Counted from the stretch's first letter, positions 36,404 through 44,947 are shown. The stretch: 64,000 nucleotides of DNA from Actinobacillus arthritidis (GCF_029774155.1 NZ_CP103833.1:186001-250000); one strand, 5' to 3'. Translations and numbers: made by a program. The notes: generated from the sequence alone by a model not told the origin.

Positions 36404-37258
36404 CTATCTCGCATCCCCTTTCGGGCTTACCCCAAAATGTCTTTTATATTCTCGGCTAAACTGACTTGGGCTTTCGTAACCGACTTGGAAAGCAATATTG
36501 GCGATATTGCTTTGCTTGGTTTGAATAAGCTTTTGTGCGGTCAGTAGACGATGCGATTTTTGATATTGTAACGGCGACATATTGGTCATTTTTTTAAAAT
36601 GTAAATGAAAACCTGAAACCGACATTCCCGCCTGTTTCGCTAAATCATCTACCCGTAACGGTTCAGACAAATGTTGCTCGATCCAAAGTGCGGTTTGAGC
36701 AATTCGATTTGTGTGGTCGCCTACTTGTACCAATTCTCGTAATTTCTGCCCTTGATCACTTTTTAGCAGGACATAATAAATTTGTTGCTGAATAAGTGGC
36801 GCAAGAAAATCTATATCTTCCGGAGTTTTGAGCAAATCAATTAGGCGCTCAAACTGAGCCAGCAAATTTTCTTCCATTTGCCATTGTAAGAAAGCGGTCG
36901 ATTTTGGCTGATTTTTTGCAATTTTCCTTGGAATATGCGGCACGATACTTGCCACCATTTTTAGGTCGATTTTCATCGTCATCATCAAGTAGGGCTTTTC
37001 AGGGCTTGCTTCAACCACTTCCACCGACAACGGCACATTGACAGGGCAAAACATAAAATGCTGATTACTGAATAGCGTACATTGATCGCCAATGCAAATT
37101 TTGCGTTCGCCTTGTAAGACGATACAAATACGAGGTTCAAGAATTGTGTTCACCACTGGTGTAGGGCGGTCGGCATGCTGAATCACAAGTCCATCAATCG
37201 GCGTTTGCCAAAGTTGGTTTTTCGGTACAAGCGGTAATAATTTATCAATAATTTGCAT
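36404..37258 (-). CDS. AraC-family transcriptional regulator with AraC_N domain
   Basis: 285 aa from ATG 37258 (MQIIDKLLPLVPKNQLWQTP). The frame runs further up to a TTG at 37339, but that lacks a clear SD. The N-terminal cupin-like AraC_N domain contains EPRICIVLQGERKICIGDQC. The C-terminal pair of HTH motifs includes LRVDDLAKQAGMSVSGFHLH and IAFQVGYESPSQFSREYKRH. It contains a Haemophilus-type uptake core (AAGTGCGGT, 36686-36694). It is divergent from the PQQ-type sugar dehydrogenase. A truncated relative lies at 44333-44884. Confidence 0.87.
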   Translation of the reverse strand: MQIIDKLLPLVPKNQLWQTPIDGLVIQHADRPTPVVNTILEPRICIVLQGERKICIGDQCTLFSNQHFMFCPVNVPLSVEVVEASPEKPYLMMTMKIDLKMVASIVPHIPRKIAKNQPKSTAFLQWQMEENLLAQFERLIDLLKTPEDIDFLAPLIQQQIYYVLLKSDQGQKLRELVQVGDHTNRIAQTALWIEQHLSEPLRVDDLAKQAGMSVSGFHLHFKKMTNMSPLQYQKSHRLLTAQKLIQTKQSNIANIAFQVGYESPSQFSREYKRHFGVSPKGDAR

Positions 37259-37370
37259 TTTTGGAGAATTAGGCAAAATTTTTACCGAAATGATATACCG
37301 ACAATCGTGAAAATTCCACAAAAATAACTTCTCGTTCAATGAATATTTAGAACGGTGCGAAAATGGAAGT

Positions 37371-37417
37371 GCAAGCGGTCAAATTTGTAAATCATTTTGC
37401 GAATTTGACCGCTTGTG
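37371..37417. repeat. Inverted uptake-sequence pair in a divergent promoter region
   Basis: GCAAGCGGTCAAATT (from 37371) and AATTTGACCGCTTGTGC (ending 37417) form a perfect dyad between divergent AraC and sugar dehydrogenase genes, so here the pair is not at a 3' end. Confidence 0.8.
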
Positions 37418-37456
37418 CTTAGAATGGCGAAATTTTATTCAACTTTTGGAGCAATG

Positions 37457-38872
37457 ATGAAAAAAACATTACTGGCTATGATGATCGCAACAGCCGCAGT
37501 TGGTACAACGGCTTATGCTGAAACGAAAGCGGTGGCAAATCCTGTGGTGGCGAACCTTGAACAAGAAATCAAAAGTTCGGTATTGGTGGACGGCTTAGAC
37601 GGCGTTTGGGATATGGTTTGGGGGGCTGACGACAAAATTTGGATCACCGAGCGTCAAGGCAAGAACATTGCGACCATTGATCCCAAAACGGGCGAGAAAA
37701 AAGTGCTTTACACCTTTGACAAAGCCTTCGCTCAGCCCGTTCATCAGGGTGTATTGGGAATGGCGTTCCACCCCAACTTCTTGAAAGGCAAAGGCGAGGA
37801 CTATGTTTACGCCTACTACACTTATGCTAAAAATCCAACGGACGGCAAATCAACCGCTGGGCGTATCGTGCGTTTAAGCTATGATGCCAAAGCGGGAACA
37901 CTCGGTAACGAAACGGTGGTGCTAGATAATTTAACAGGCGGTGATGATCATAACGGTGGGCGTTTGATGTTCGACCAAGCGGGCAAATTATTGGCAACCT
38001 TTGGCGATAACGGTTTCAACCAATACGGTAATAGCTGTAAGGAAAACCTCGCTCAAAAATTACCAACCGCTGAGGAAATCAAGCAAGGCAACTTCAGCCA
38101 TTATCGTGGCAAAATTCTTCGTCTGAATTTGGACGGCTCAATCCCTGACGATAACCCAACAATTAACGGTGTGAAAAGCCACGTTTGGGCGTATGGTTTC
38201 CGCAATCCGCAAGGCTTAGTTTGGGTAGGCGACCAACTGTTCAACGTGGATCAAGGTCCGGGCGTGGACGATGAAGTCAATCTCATCGAAAAAGGGGGCA
38301 ATTACGGCTGGCCGCACATTGCTGGCTACCAAGACAATCAGGCTTATAGCTATGTGAATTACTCTCAAGTGAACAACTGTACTCAAGCCCCGATGTACGA
38401 TGAAGTGACCGTGCCAGAGGGCGTGAAAGCACAATTCCAAAAAGAAACGGACGTGAAATTAGACAATTTCAAAGAGCCATTAAAAACGTTCTATACCGTG
38501 CCGAACAGCTACAATTTCAATGATCCAAAATGCAATGGCGACTATATTTGCTGGCCAACGGTAGCGACTACCAGTATCGCTTATTATCCGAAAGACGGCA
38601 AAATCAAGCATTTGCAAAATTCCTTGCTTATCACAGGGGTAAAAACAGGTATTCTCTACCAATTACCGTTAAGTGGCGATGCAAAACAGGTTCAAGGCGA
38701 AGTGCTAACCCACTTCCGCACCAGCAACCGCTACCGAATGGTACTAGTGTCGCCTGATAGCTCGAAAATCTATGTTGCTACCGACAGTGCAGGCTACATT
38801 ATGGGTAAACAGCAACAGCCCGTAAATGAAGTCGAAAACAAAGGGGCAATTCTCGTTTTTGAAGCGAAATAA
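37457..38872 (+). CDS. Secreted PQQ-dependent sugar dehydrogenase family protein (GSDH)
   Basis: 471 aa from ATG 37457, with TTTGGAG five bases before it; ATG 37454 is also possible. A signal peptide (MKKTLLAMMIATAAVGTTAY, then A) precedes a six-bladed propeller of the Gdh-B type. Motifs include LDGVWDMVWGADDKIWITER, GVLGMAFHPNFLKGKGEDYV, DDHNGGRLMFDQAGKLLATF, GFRNPQGLVWVGDQL and VDQGPGVDDEVNLIEKGGNY (then GWP), typical of soluble glucose dehydrogenases that oxidise sugars with PQQ in the periplasm. PQQ would have to come from outside unless made elsewhere in the genome. Codon use is more GC-rich than the neighbours, hinting at transfer. Confidence 0.85.
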   Translation: MKKTLLAMMIATAAVGTTAYAETKAVANPVVANLEQEIKSSVLVDGLDGVWDMVWGADDKIWITERQGKNIATIDPKTGEKKVLYTFDKAFAQPVHQGVLGMAFHPNFLKGKGEDYVYAYYTYAKNPTDGKSTAGRIVRLSYDAKAGTLGNETVVLDNLTGGDDHNGGRLMFDQAGKLLATFGDNGFNQYGNSCKENLAQKLPTAEEIKQGNFSHYRGKILRLNLDGSIPDDNPTINGVKSHVWAYGFRNPQGLVWVGDQLFNVDQGPGVDDEVNLIEKGGNYGWPHIAGYQDNQAYSYVNYSQVNNCTQAPMYDEVTVPEGVKAQFQKETDVKLDNFKEPLKTFYTVPNSYNFNDPKCNGDYICWPTVATTSIAYYPKDGKIKHLQNSLLITGVKTGILYQLPLSGDAKQVQGEVLTHFRTSNRYRMVLVSPDSSKIYVATDSAGYIMGKQQQPVNEVENKGAILVFEAK

Positions 38873-38968
38873 CAATGCTAGAAAAGGAGGGCAATAGTGC
38901 CTACCCTACAAAACACAAGCGATCGAAATTCGCAAAAAATTTGCAGATTTTGACCGCCTGTGGCAAAG

Positions 38969-39577
38969 CTATTGATGTTTTAACTCTTTAAGTGCTTGGC
39001 GAATAATCGCATAACTCGCTGAAAGTGAGAGATAAACCATCACAATAGCAACGATAAGATCAGGTAGATTTGAGTGAGTAAGATAAACAAAAAATGAGGC
39101 TAAGATAATGATTAAATTACCAATCGCATCATTTCGTGAGCATAGCCATACGCTCATCATATTGCTGTCGCCTTGACGAAAGCGATAGAGTAACCAAGCG
39201 GCAAGCATATTTGCCATAAATGCCGCTAATCCCATTCCGCCCATATCGTTATAACTTGGAAGTGAGCCTTCAGCAAATTGGTAAAAGGTTGTAATGAAAA
39301 CCCACACGCCAACCAATCCCATTGTTATACCTTTAAGAAGACTGGCTTTTGCTCTTATGGAAAGAGACTTACCTAAAACCAAAAGGCTAATCAGATAATT
39401 GGCACTATCACCTAAAAAATCCAAACTATCCGCTAATAGTGACACCGAATTTGCTCGCAAGCCGACCAAAATTTCAACTATAAACATTACTGCATTGATC
39501 GAAAATACGACCCATAAAATTTTCCGATAAGTGTTGGAAAGCATTGTTTGCTCAACAGCACAATGATTGCAAGCCAT
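38969..39577 (-). CDS. CDF-family cation efflux protein, short form
   Basis: 202 aa with six membrane helices. LRANSVSLLADSLDFLGDSA (then NY) is the helix-2 metal site (D and D), and SVWLCSRNDAIGNLIIILAS is the helix-5 counterpart. The usual C-terminal cytoplasmic domain is absent, a known short CDF type. The N-terminus MACNHCAVEQ holds two Cys. It is divergent from a MerR gene whose promoter-type operator faces this gene, so it probably exports zinc, cadmium or lead on induction. Confidence 0.83.
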   Translation of the reverse strand: MACNHCAVEQTMLSNTYRKILWVVFSINAVMFIVEILVGLRANSVSLLADSLDFLGDSANYLISLLVLGKSLSIRAKASLLKGITMGLVGVWVFITTFYQFAEGSLPSYNDMGGMGLAAFMANMLAAWLLYRFRQGDSNMMSVWLCSRNDAIGNLIIILASFFVYLTHSNLPDLIVAIVMVYLSLSASYAIIRQALKELKHQ

Positions 39578-39611
39578 AAAAAAAATCCTCTCTAATTGAA
39601 AATAGAGCTAT

Positions 39612-39642
39612 ACTGTAAAGCCTGTTCTTAGCACAGGGTCAA
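39612..39642 (-). promoter_or_regulatory. MerR-type promoter with 19-base spacer and dyad operator
   Basis: Read on the minus strand: -35 TTGACC (39642-39637), -10 TACAGT (39617-39612), spacer 19 bases. Inside lies the dyad CCTGT-N7-ACAGG (39621-39637). The long spacer and internal dyad are the signature of MerR-activated metal efflux promoters. Confidence 0.8.
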
Positions 39643-39654
39643 GAGGGAATTAAG

Positions 39655-40050
39655 ATGAATGATTTTTTTACGGTAAAAGAAGTGAGCAAACAAACGGGGC
39701 TTTCACTTGAAACGATTCGCCATTACGAAAAAGTCGCATTAATTTGCCCGCCAAGAGCAGAAAACGGCTATCGCCAATTTAATCAAACCATTATGGAACA
39801 GTTAATTTTCATCAGAAATTGCCGAGCATTAGGGTTTTCGCTTGAAGAAATCAAACAAATGCAGGCTTTACAACAGCAACCGCAACAAGATTGCCATAAT
39901 GTCGATGAGCTTCTCGCCAGCCACATTTTGCAAATTGATGAAAAACTCTCTCAATTACAGCAAATCAAGCAAAAGCTACAAGGCTTGCAAGGATGCAATA
40001 ACCATAAAATTTCACAATGCAAGGTCATAAACGGCTTAAAAAATAGGTAA
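39655..40050 (+). CDS. MerR-family metal-responsive regulator (CadR/PbrR/ZntR type)
   Basis: 131 aa. HTH: FTVKEVSKQTGLSLETIRHY and EKVALICPPRAENGYRQF. The dimerisation helix is followed by QDCHNVDELLASHI, and the C-terminal metal loop has Cys residues in LQGCNNHKISQC. A Cys at the start of the helix plus two in the C-terminal loop is the CadR/PbrR/ZntR metal-site layout for divalent soft metals. It is divergent to the CDF efflux gene, with the 19-base-spacer promoter between them. Confidence 0.87.
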   Translation: MNDFFTVKEVSKQTGLSLETIRHYEKVALICPPRAENGYRQFNQTIMEQLIFIRNCRALGFSLEEIKQMQALQQQPQQDCHNVDELLASHILQIDEKLSQLQQIKQKLQGLQGCNNHKISQCKVINGLKNR

Positions 40051-40053
40051 CTT

Positions 40054-40087
40054 GCGTGGGCTAAAATGCCCACGTATTCATTTTTTG
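40054..40087. terminator. Terminator between merR-type gene and LysR gene
   Basis: CGTGGGC (40055-40061) / GCCCACG (40068-40074), then TATTCATTTTTT. Confidence 0.75.
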
Positions 40088-40092
40088 ATGTC

Positions 40093-40989
40093 CTACCAAT
40101 CTTTCTGTTCAAATTCTTCCACTAAAAAATCAATGATTTGTCGCACCGCAAGCGGTAATTTTTCTCGGCTTGGATACAAAGCGTAAAGGCTGTATTTGGG
40201 GGGTGTCCATTCAGGCAAGACGTTGAGAATTTTACCGCTTGCCAGTAGGTCGTTTAACATATATTTCGGTAACATCGCAATGCCATTATCGGCAAGCACA
40301 CTATTGAGCAAGGCTGTAGAATCGTTGGTGGTAAATTTACTCGACAAATCAATTTCGGTGGTGCGTTCCCCTTGCGTTAAGTGCCATATTTTCATACTGC
40401 TATGGCAAAGCTGATGATGTTGCGACAAGTCGTTGGGTGTGGTTGGCGTGCCGTATTCCGCAAGGTAGGCAGGACTTGCCACTAGCAATGAATGGCACTC
40501 CGCCAGCTTTCGGGCAATTAAATTGGGGTCGGGATTATGGGTAATACGAATGGCAAGATCGATACGCTCACTAATTAAATCGACCAAATTATCTGTTAGT
40601 TGTAACTGCACATTGAGTTTAGGGTGCTGTTTGATAAAACGGTTAATGCTATTTGCTAAATGCAAACTGCCGAAGGAAACCGAACTCGCCACCCGAATCA
40701 CACCTCGCAATTCGCCTTTTTGAGCGGAAATTTCTCGTTCCATTTCCACCGCACTTTCGGTAATTTTTCGGCAAAAAACGACCGCTTGCTCTCCAATCTC
40801 GGTAAGTACCACTTTGCGTGTGGTGCGTTGGAATAAACGAGCGTTGAGCCAGTCTTCCATTAGGGCAATATAACGGCTGATCATTGATTTAGAGATGTTT
40901 AATCGTTCAGCCGTTTGGGTAAAACTGCCCGTTTCAGCCACCGATAGAAAAACATTGATTGCAGTAAGTTTATCCATTTTTTCTTCCAT
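40093..40989 (-). CDS. LysR-family transcriptional regulator
   Basis: 298 aa as read, or 294 from MDKLTAINVFLSVAETGSFT. HTH: QTAERLNISKSMISRYIALM, with EDWLNARLFQRTTRKVVLTE. The effector domain ends RQIIDFLVEEFEQKDW. It is divergent to the NAD(P)H-binding oxidoreductase gene at 41113, its likely target. It contains a Haemophilus-type uptake core (40748-40756). It closely resembles the broken LysR gene at 56402-57296 (NARLLQRTTRHVSLTDAGEQ), so the two are paralogues. Confidence 0.88.
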   Translation of the reverse strand: MEEKMDKLTAINVFLSVAETGSFTQTAERLNISKSMISRYIALMEDWLNARLFQRTTRKVVLTEIGEQAVVFCRKITESAVEMEREISAQKGELRGVIRVASSVSFGSLHLANSINRFIKQHPKLNVQLQLTDNLVDLISERIDLAIRITHNPDPNLIARKLAECHSLLVASPAYLAEYGTPTTPNDLSQHHQLCHSSMKIWHLTQGERTTEIDLSSKFTTNDSTALLNSVLADNGIAMLPKYMLNDLLASGKILNVLPEWTPPKYSLYALYPSREKLPLAVRQIIDFLVEEFEQKDW

Positions 40990-41112
40990 TGTTGCTCATT
41001 AAGAAACAATGTTATTCAAAAAATGCCATTTATTCAATTTTTTGTTTCGTTATACTGTGCAACATCAAAACGGCAACGTCATTATTTTTTAATTTAACAG
41101 AAGGAAAACGTT

Positions 41113-41765
41113 ATGAAAATCGCAGTAATTGGCGCAACAGGTTTAGTGGGCAATGCAACAGTGCAAGAATTGGCTTCTCGTGGACACGAGGTGGTGGGCT
41201 TTGCTCGCAATGTTGAAAAGGTGTTTAAGGCAGAGAACGTTCAAGCCGTGCAAGCGGACGTAAATGCAGAAGATTTTGCAGAAAAATTAGCAGGGTTCGA
41301 TGCGGTGGTGAGTGCGTTTAATGGCGGTTGGACAAACCCAAATTTGGCCGAAGATACCGAGCGTGGTTCAGCATCTATTTTGAACGCGCCAAAGTGGCTA
41401 ATGTGCCGTATTTATTGGTGATTGGCGGTGCAGGTAGCCTTTATGTCGCCCCTGATTTACAGTTGGTGGATACACCAAATTTCCCACCTGAAGTGTTCCC
41501 AGCGGCAAATGTGGTGCGTAATTTACTTACCGAATTAAAAGGTCGCCGTGATATTAACTGGGCATTTTTATCGCCTGCGGCAATGTTTGCGGTAAACCCG
41601 CTTTCGTTTGAAAAAACAGGCAAATATCGCCTAGGCAAAGATGATGTATTGCTCAACGGTGACGGCTCGCCAGCAGATATTTCAGTACCAGATTTAGCCG
41701 TGGCAATCGCTGATGACGTGGAACAAAAAGCCCACTTATTTAGCAGATTTACGGTAGCGAACTAA
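41113..41765 (+). pseudogene. NAD(P)H-binding oxidoreductase (atypical SDR), one frameshift
   Basis: It starts MKIAVIGATGLVGNATVQEL, with the Rossmann GATGLVG. The frame changes near 41385: ERGSAS(IL) in the first, then FERAKVANVPYLLVIGGAGS to the stop at 41765. Restoring one T in the TTTT run (ATTTTG to ATTTTTG) gives ERGSASIFERAKVANV and a 217-residue protein, the size of the YwnB/SDR_a5 group. Unlike most breaks here, this one is in a homopolymer. AGAAGGAAA precedes the ATG. Divergent to a LysR gene. Confidence 0.85.
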
Positions 41766-41770
41766 GAAAC

Positions 41771-41792
41771 AGGGCGGAGACGCCCTTTTTTT
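41771..41792 (+). terminator. Terminator after the NAD(P)H-binding oxidoreductase
   Basis: GGGCG (41772-41776) / CGCCC (41781-41785) with a GAGA-like loop and a T7 run. Confidence 0.85.
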
Positions 41793-41808
41793 GTTATAGG
41801 AGTAAATA

Positions 41809-41901
41809 ATGGCACTGTTGATTTTTAGCCTAATATGTGGAGGCATTTTTTGGAAAATGCTTAACCATTCGCCCCGCTTACTCCATTTAGGTGAACTATA
41901 A
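41809..41901 (+). CDS. Small 30-residue hydrophobic peptide gene (uncertain)
   Basis: ATG 41809 with AGGAG at 41799-41803 opens a 30-codon frame: MALLIFSLICGGIFWKMLNH and then SPRLLHLGEL. The first 20 residues could be a membrane helix. It ends 3 bases before the next gene start (41905), which suggests coupling. I know no homologue; the good SD and spacing are the only support. Confidence 0.45.
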   Translation: MALLIFSLICGGIFWKMLNHSPRLLHLGEL

Positions 41902-41904
41902 AAG

Positions 41905-42195
41905 ATGGAAAACATCCAATTAGACAACACCGTTTTTTATGTTGAAGAAACTCGCTTTGCAACAAATGATTTAGCGGTTAATCAGTACCAACATTTGGCG
42001 ATGAATTTTTACGATAGAGGGAAACTGTTGAAATATCGCCACGATTGGTACGATCTCTGCCTAACGGTATTTCAATTTGAAGATTGTTCAATGTGGCTTT
42101 GGCGGCGAGGTAATCATATCCGCTTAGTCAAAAGCCAAGAACCAATGGAACTTGCTGAATTTGAAAAAAAGATTGCCCCTATCGCTTATAGTTAA
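41905..42195 (+). CDS. Hypothetical protein, 96 aa
   Basis: It starts MENIQLDNTVFYVEETRFAT, three bases after the small hydrophobic peptide gene, and ends EFEKKIAPIAYS. It is rich in aromatic residues (YRHDWYDL, MWLWRRGNHI), with no signal peptide or membrane helix. I do not recognise the family. It sits between an SDR gene and an old yellow enzyme gene. Confidence 0.6.
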   Translation: MENIQLDNTVFYVEETRFATNDLAVNQYQHLAMNFYDRGKLLKYRHDWYDLCLTVFQFEDCSMWLWRRGNHIRLVKSQEPMELAEFEKKIAPIAYS

Positions 42196-42285
42196 ATGTC
42201 TTCACTAATGACATAACATTTAGAGAATTAGGCAAGTGTTTTAGAGAAATAATCTACCTCCCATCGTCAAATCCCCCCTAAAATA

Positions 42286-42294
42286 ACCGCACTT
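42286..42294 (-). repeat. Haemophilus-type uptake sequence core
   Basis: ACCGCACTT, the reverse complement of AAGTGCGGT, directly upstream of the old yellow enzyme gene. Other copies read by eye in 36-58 kb: 36686, 40748, 54334, 54788, 56232 and 57331. Confidence 0.8.
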
Positions 42295-42324
42295 CTAACG
42301 GATAATGCTTAACAGGAGAACATA

Positions 42325-43452
42325 ATGAATTCACTTTTTCAAACTTATACATTAAACAATGGCGTAGAAATTAAAAACCGCTTAGTGGTTGCACCAATGA
42401 CTCACTTCGGTTCAAACGAAGACGGTACATTAGGCGAGCAAGAACGTACTTTTATTAGCAACCGTGCAGTAGATATGGGGATGTTTATCACAGCGGCTAC
42501 GTTAGTGGCGAAAAATGGTAAAACCTTTGTAGGACAACCTGAAGCCCTTGACGATAGCCACTTAGACAGCTTGCGTGAAACGGCAAAAGTGTTGCAAGCG
42601 CAAGGTACCAAAGCAATTTTACAAATTCATCACGGTGGCGTGAATGCACAAGCAAATTTAACAGACGGACAAGCACTGATTAGTGCCTCAGACCACGCTG
42701 AAAGCGGTGCAAAAGCGACAACTGCAGACGAAGTGGTTGAATTAATTCAAGCTTATACCAATGCGACTGAATTGGCGATCCGAGCAGGCTTTGACGGTGT
42801 GGAAATTCATGGTGCGAATGGCTATTTGATTCAACAATTCTTCTCTGGCGAATTTAACCGCCGTACAGATGAATGGGGTGGTAGCCTTGAAAAACGCTTA
42901 CGTTTCCCATTGGCGATTGTGGACTCAGTTATTGCATTAAAAGAGAAATATGCAAAACCTGAATTTATCGTGGGTTACCGTTTCTCACCGGAAGAACCGG
43001 GTGAAAACGGCTTAACAATGGCGGATACTTTCGCTTTAATTGAGGCGTTAGTGGAAAAACCATTGCAATACTTGCACGTTTCATTGCACGAATTTGACAA
43101 AAAAGCACGTCGTGGTGCAGATACTAACTTAACTCGTATGCAACTTATTCACGAACGCATTAACGGCAAATTGCCATTAATCGGCGTGGGTGGCTTACTT
43201 TCAGGCGAACAAATCCGAGCGGCATTCCAAACAGGTTGGGCGGAATTTATCGGCTTAGGTAAAGCGGTAATGGTCAATCCAAACATTGCAACTTTATTGA
43301 AAGAAAATCGTGATAGCGAAATCGCAACCGAGCTTGATCCAACTCGTGCCGACCAATACGGCATGCCAGACATTCTTTGGGGCTTATCTCAACAAGGCGG
43401 TGCGTGGTTGCCACCTGTGAAAGGTCAAGATTGGAAACCATTAGATATTTAA
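42325..43452 (+). CDS. NADH-dependent flavin oxidoreductase (old yellow enzyme family)
   Basis: 375 aa, full length. IKNRLVVAPMTHFGSNEDGT, KAILQIHHGGVNAQANLTDG, FDGVEIHGANGYLIQQFFSG and EFNRRTDEWGGSLEKRLRFP are classic OYE motifs: the His-His/Asn pair that binds substrate and the FMN barrel. It reduces enones, nitro compounds or similar electrophiles. AGGAG precedes the ATG. It leads an operon with ohr (25 bases later) and a DUF1330 gene. The 3' ~260 bases are repeated at 47163-47424. Confidence 0.9.
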   Translation: MNSLFQTYTLNNGVEIKNRLVVAPMTHFGSNEDGTLGEQERTFISNRAVDMGMFITAATLVAKNGKTFVGQPEALDDSHLDSLRETAKVLQAQGTKAILQIHHGGVNAQANLTDGQALISASDHAESGAKATTADEVVELIQAYTNATELAIRAGFDGVEIHGANGYLIQQFFSGEFNRRTDEWGGSLEKRLRFPLAIVDSVIALKEKYAKPEFIVGYRFSPEEPGENGLTMADTFALIEALVEKPLQYLHVSLHEFDKKARRGADTNLTRMQLIHERINGKLPLIGVGGLLSGEQIRAAFQTGWAEFIGLGKAVMVNPNIATLLKENRDSEIATELDPTRADQYGMPDILWGLSQQGGAWLPPVKGQDWKPLDI

Positions 43453-43477
43453 TTTTGATATTAAGAAGGAATAAACA

Positions 43478-43909
43478 ATGAAAATTTTTTACCAAACATC
43501 AGCAACAGCAGTGGGCGGTCGTGACGGACATACACGAGTAGATGACGGTTCACTCGGTTTAGATTTAGTTGGTTTCCAAAACGAAAGCGGCAAAGTGGGC
43601 GCTAACCCAGAACAACTTTTTGCAATGGGCTATGCGGCGTGCTTTGATAATGCAATTATTCACGTTGCCCCAGCACTAGGCATTAAACCAACTAAACATT
43701 CAACGACAGTGGGTGTGGGTATCGGTCAAAAACCAGACGGTGCATTCGGCTTTGAGATCGACATCACCATTACCGTGGAAGGCTTAAGCGTAGAAGAGGC
43801 GAAAACCTTAATCGAAAAAGCCCACGCAACTTGCCCATACTCAAATGCAACCCGTGGCAACGTGGACGTGCGTTTACACGTGAATGTAATGCAAACCTTT
43901 GATCTATAA
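43478..43909 (+). CDS. ohr: Organic hydroperoxide resistance protein (Ohr/OsmC family)
   Basis: 143 aa, the usual Ohr length. It reduces organic hydroperoxides with a dithiol. The two catalytic Cys are in MGYAACFDNAIIH and HATCPYSNATRGNVDV; the N-terminal AVGGRDGHTRVDDGSLGLDL is typical. It lies 25 bases after the OYE gene and 11 bases before a DUF1330 gene, so it is co-transcribed. A second copy with a frameshift lies at 47448-47881. In many bacteria ohr is controlled by OhrR, which I do not see here. Confidence 0.93.
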   Translation: MKIFYQTSATAVGGRDGHTRVDDGSLGLDLVGFQNESGKVGANPEQLFAMGYAACFDNAIIHVAPALGIKPTKHSTTVGVGIGQKPDGAFGFEIDITITVEGLSVEEAKTLIEKAHATCPYSNATRGNVDVRLHVNVMQTFDL

Positions 43910-43920
43910 GGAAATTACCA

Positions 43921-44211
43921 ATGACAACCTATGTGGTTTTTATTCGTGACGAAATGAAAGATCAAACCGCTTACGATGAGTATTTACAACTAGGCGTGCC
44001 AACATTGGCTCCGTACGGTGGCGAGATTTTGGTGGCAAACGGTGAGTGCCAAGCCCTTGAAGGTGCAGAAATTGACGGTTCCGTAGTGTTACGCTTTCCT
44101 GATATGGTCGCCGCCCGTGCTTAGTACACCAGCCCTGAATACGAAAAAATCAAATCAATGCGTTTGAATGCCACACTTGGGCGAGCCGTGCTATTGAATG
44201 GCGTTGCCTAA
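43921..44211 (+). pseudogene. DUF1330 family protein, interrupted by an internal stop (copy A)
   Basis: MTTYVVFIRDEMKDQTAYDE to VVLRFPDMVAARA, then TAG at 44122-44124. The frame continues YTSPEYEKIKSMRLNATLGR (then AVLLNGVA) to a natural stop at 44209-44211, 96 codons in all. The second copy (47893-48182) has TGG at the same place, so the stop is a single G-to-A change (Trp codon). DUF1330 proteins are small alpha/beta barrels of unknown role. Third gene of the OYE-ohr operon. Confidence 0.85.
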
Positions 44212-44298
44212 TTTACTGACAAGCGGTTAGATTTTGCAAAGTTTTGCGGTATTATGTAGCAGTTGCACAAAGATTTAACCGATTGAAAACATTAACAT

Positions 44299-44330
44299 CC
44301 CTATTGAAATTTTCCCTCAATAGGGATTTT
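44299..44330 (+). terminator. Terminator after the OYE-ohr-DUF1330 operon
   Basis: CCCTATTGA (44299-44307) / TCAATAGGG (44317-44325), then ATTTTTAT. The AraC fragment begins immediately after. Confidence 0.85.
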
Positions 44331-44332
44331 TA

Positions 44333-44884
44333 TTGCAACTGATGATAGATTTGGGCAAATCGTCTGCTCATTTCTCATCGGACAGCCCCGCTCAAATTGG
44401 CACAATTAACGAGCCGATGATAAACGCTTTGCACCGCTTGGCAAGTTTGGCGTGTTCACCTTCTGATGTGGCGATATTAGCCCCGCTCATTCAGCGAGAA
44501 TTACATTATCATTTGCTAAAAAGTGAAATGGCGGACAGGCTTTATCAAATGGTTGCGGTGGGTGGTAATGTCGCCACAATCGCCCAAGCGATTGCTTTTT
44601 TAAAGGCAAATTTTCGGCAAACCTTGACCATAGAAATGCTGGCAAATCAAGTCAATATGAGTGTGCCGAACTTTTATCGCCATTTTCGCCAAGTTACCGC
44701 CATTAGTCCCCTGCAATATCAAAAGTCATTGCGATTGACCGAGGCCAGACAACGCATCAAACAAAAACAAGGCACGCTTGCCCAAATCGCTCACGATGTC
44801 GGTTATGAAAGTTCCAGTCAGTTTAGCCGTGAATACAAAAGAATGTTTGGGATTAGTCCGAGTGCGGATTTTCAGGTCGCCTGA
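44333..44884 (+). pseudogene. AraC-family regulator, N-terminally truncated
   Basis: About 183 residues starting QLMIDLGKSSAHFSS, which aligns with residue ~95 of the full AraC protein at 36404-37258 (MTMKIDLKMVASIV). Both C-terminal HTH motifs are present (VNMSVPNFYRHFRQVTAISP; IAHDVGYESSSQFSREYKRM), but the cupin domain is missing and a terminator stem abuts the 5' end. The truncation point coincides with the end of duplicated segment A, so the rearrangement probably removed the 5' half. The stop codon lies inside the DUS-like hairpin at 44869-44887. Confidence 0.8.
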
Positions 44885-44887
44885 AAA
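44869..44887 (+). repeat. Hairpin resembling a Neisseriaceae DNA uptake sequence
   Basis: TTTTCAGG-TCG-CCTGAAAA. The 12-mer AGGTCGCCTGAA (44874-44885) differs by one base from AGGTCGTCTGAA, a Neisseriaceae DUS dialect as I recall it. Confidence 0.55.
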
Positions 44888-44944
44888 TATTTTGCAAAAT
44901 TTAAAAAGAAAAACACCGCTTATCATCACGATAAACGGTGTTTT
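44882..44944. repeat. Direct repeat left of the SDR/TetR cassette, containing a bidirectional terminator
   Basis: CTGAAAATATTTTGCAAAAT, then a stem AAACACCG (44911-44918) / CGGTGTTT (44935-44942). The same order of elements recurs at 46973-47048 on the other side of the cassette. Confidence 0.75.
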
Positions 44945-44947
44945 GCT

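Larger units (their letters stand above)
43191..44245 (+). repeat. Duplicated segment, copy A (3' OYE - ohr - DUF1330)
   Basis: Matches 47163-48216 in the same orientation over ~1055 bases, from TGGCTT inside the OYE gene to CAAGCGGTTAGATTTTGCAA and AGTTTT after the DUF1330 gene. The OYE part and the first half of ohr differ at many sites, while 43720-43920 is nearly identical, suggesting a conversion tract. Confidence 0.9.

Noticed and set aside
37457..38872. Local PQQ synthesis linked to the sugar dehydrogenase
   Set aside because: No pqq genes are in the window; cofactor supply cannot be judged from here.
43921..44211. Programmed stop-codon read-through in DUF1330 copy A
   Set aside because: Copy B has TGG at the same codon and no special context follows; a simple G-to-A change or base error is enough.
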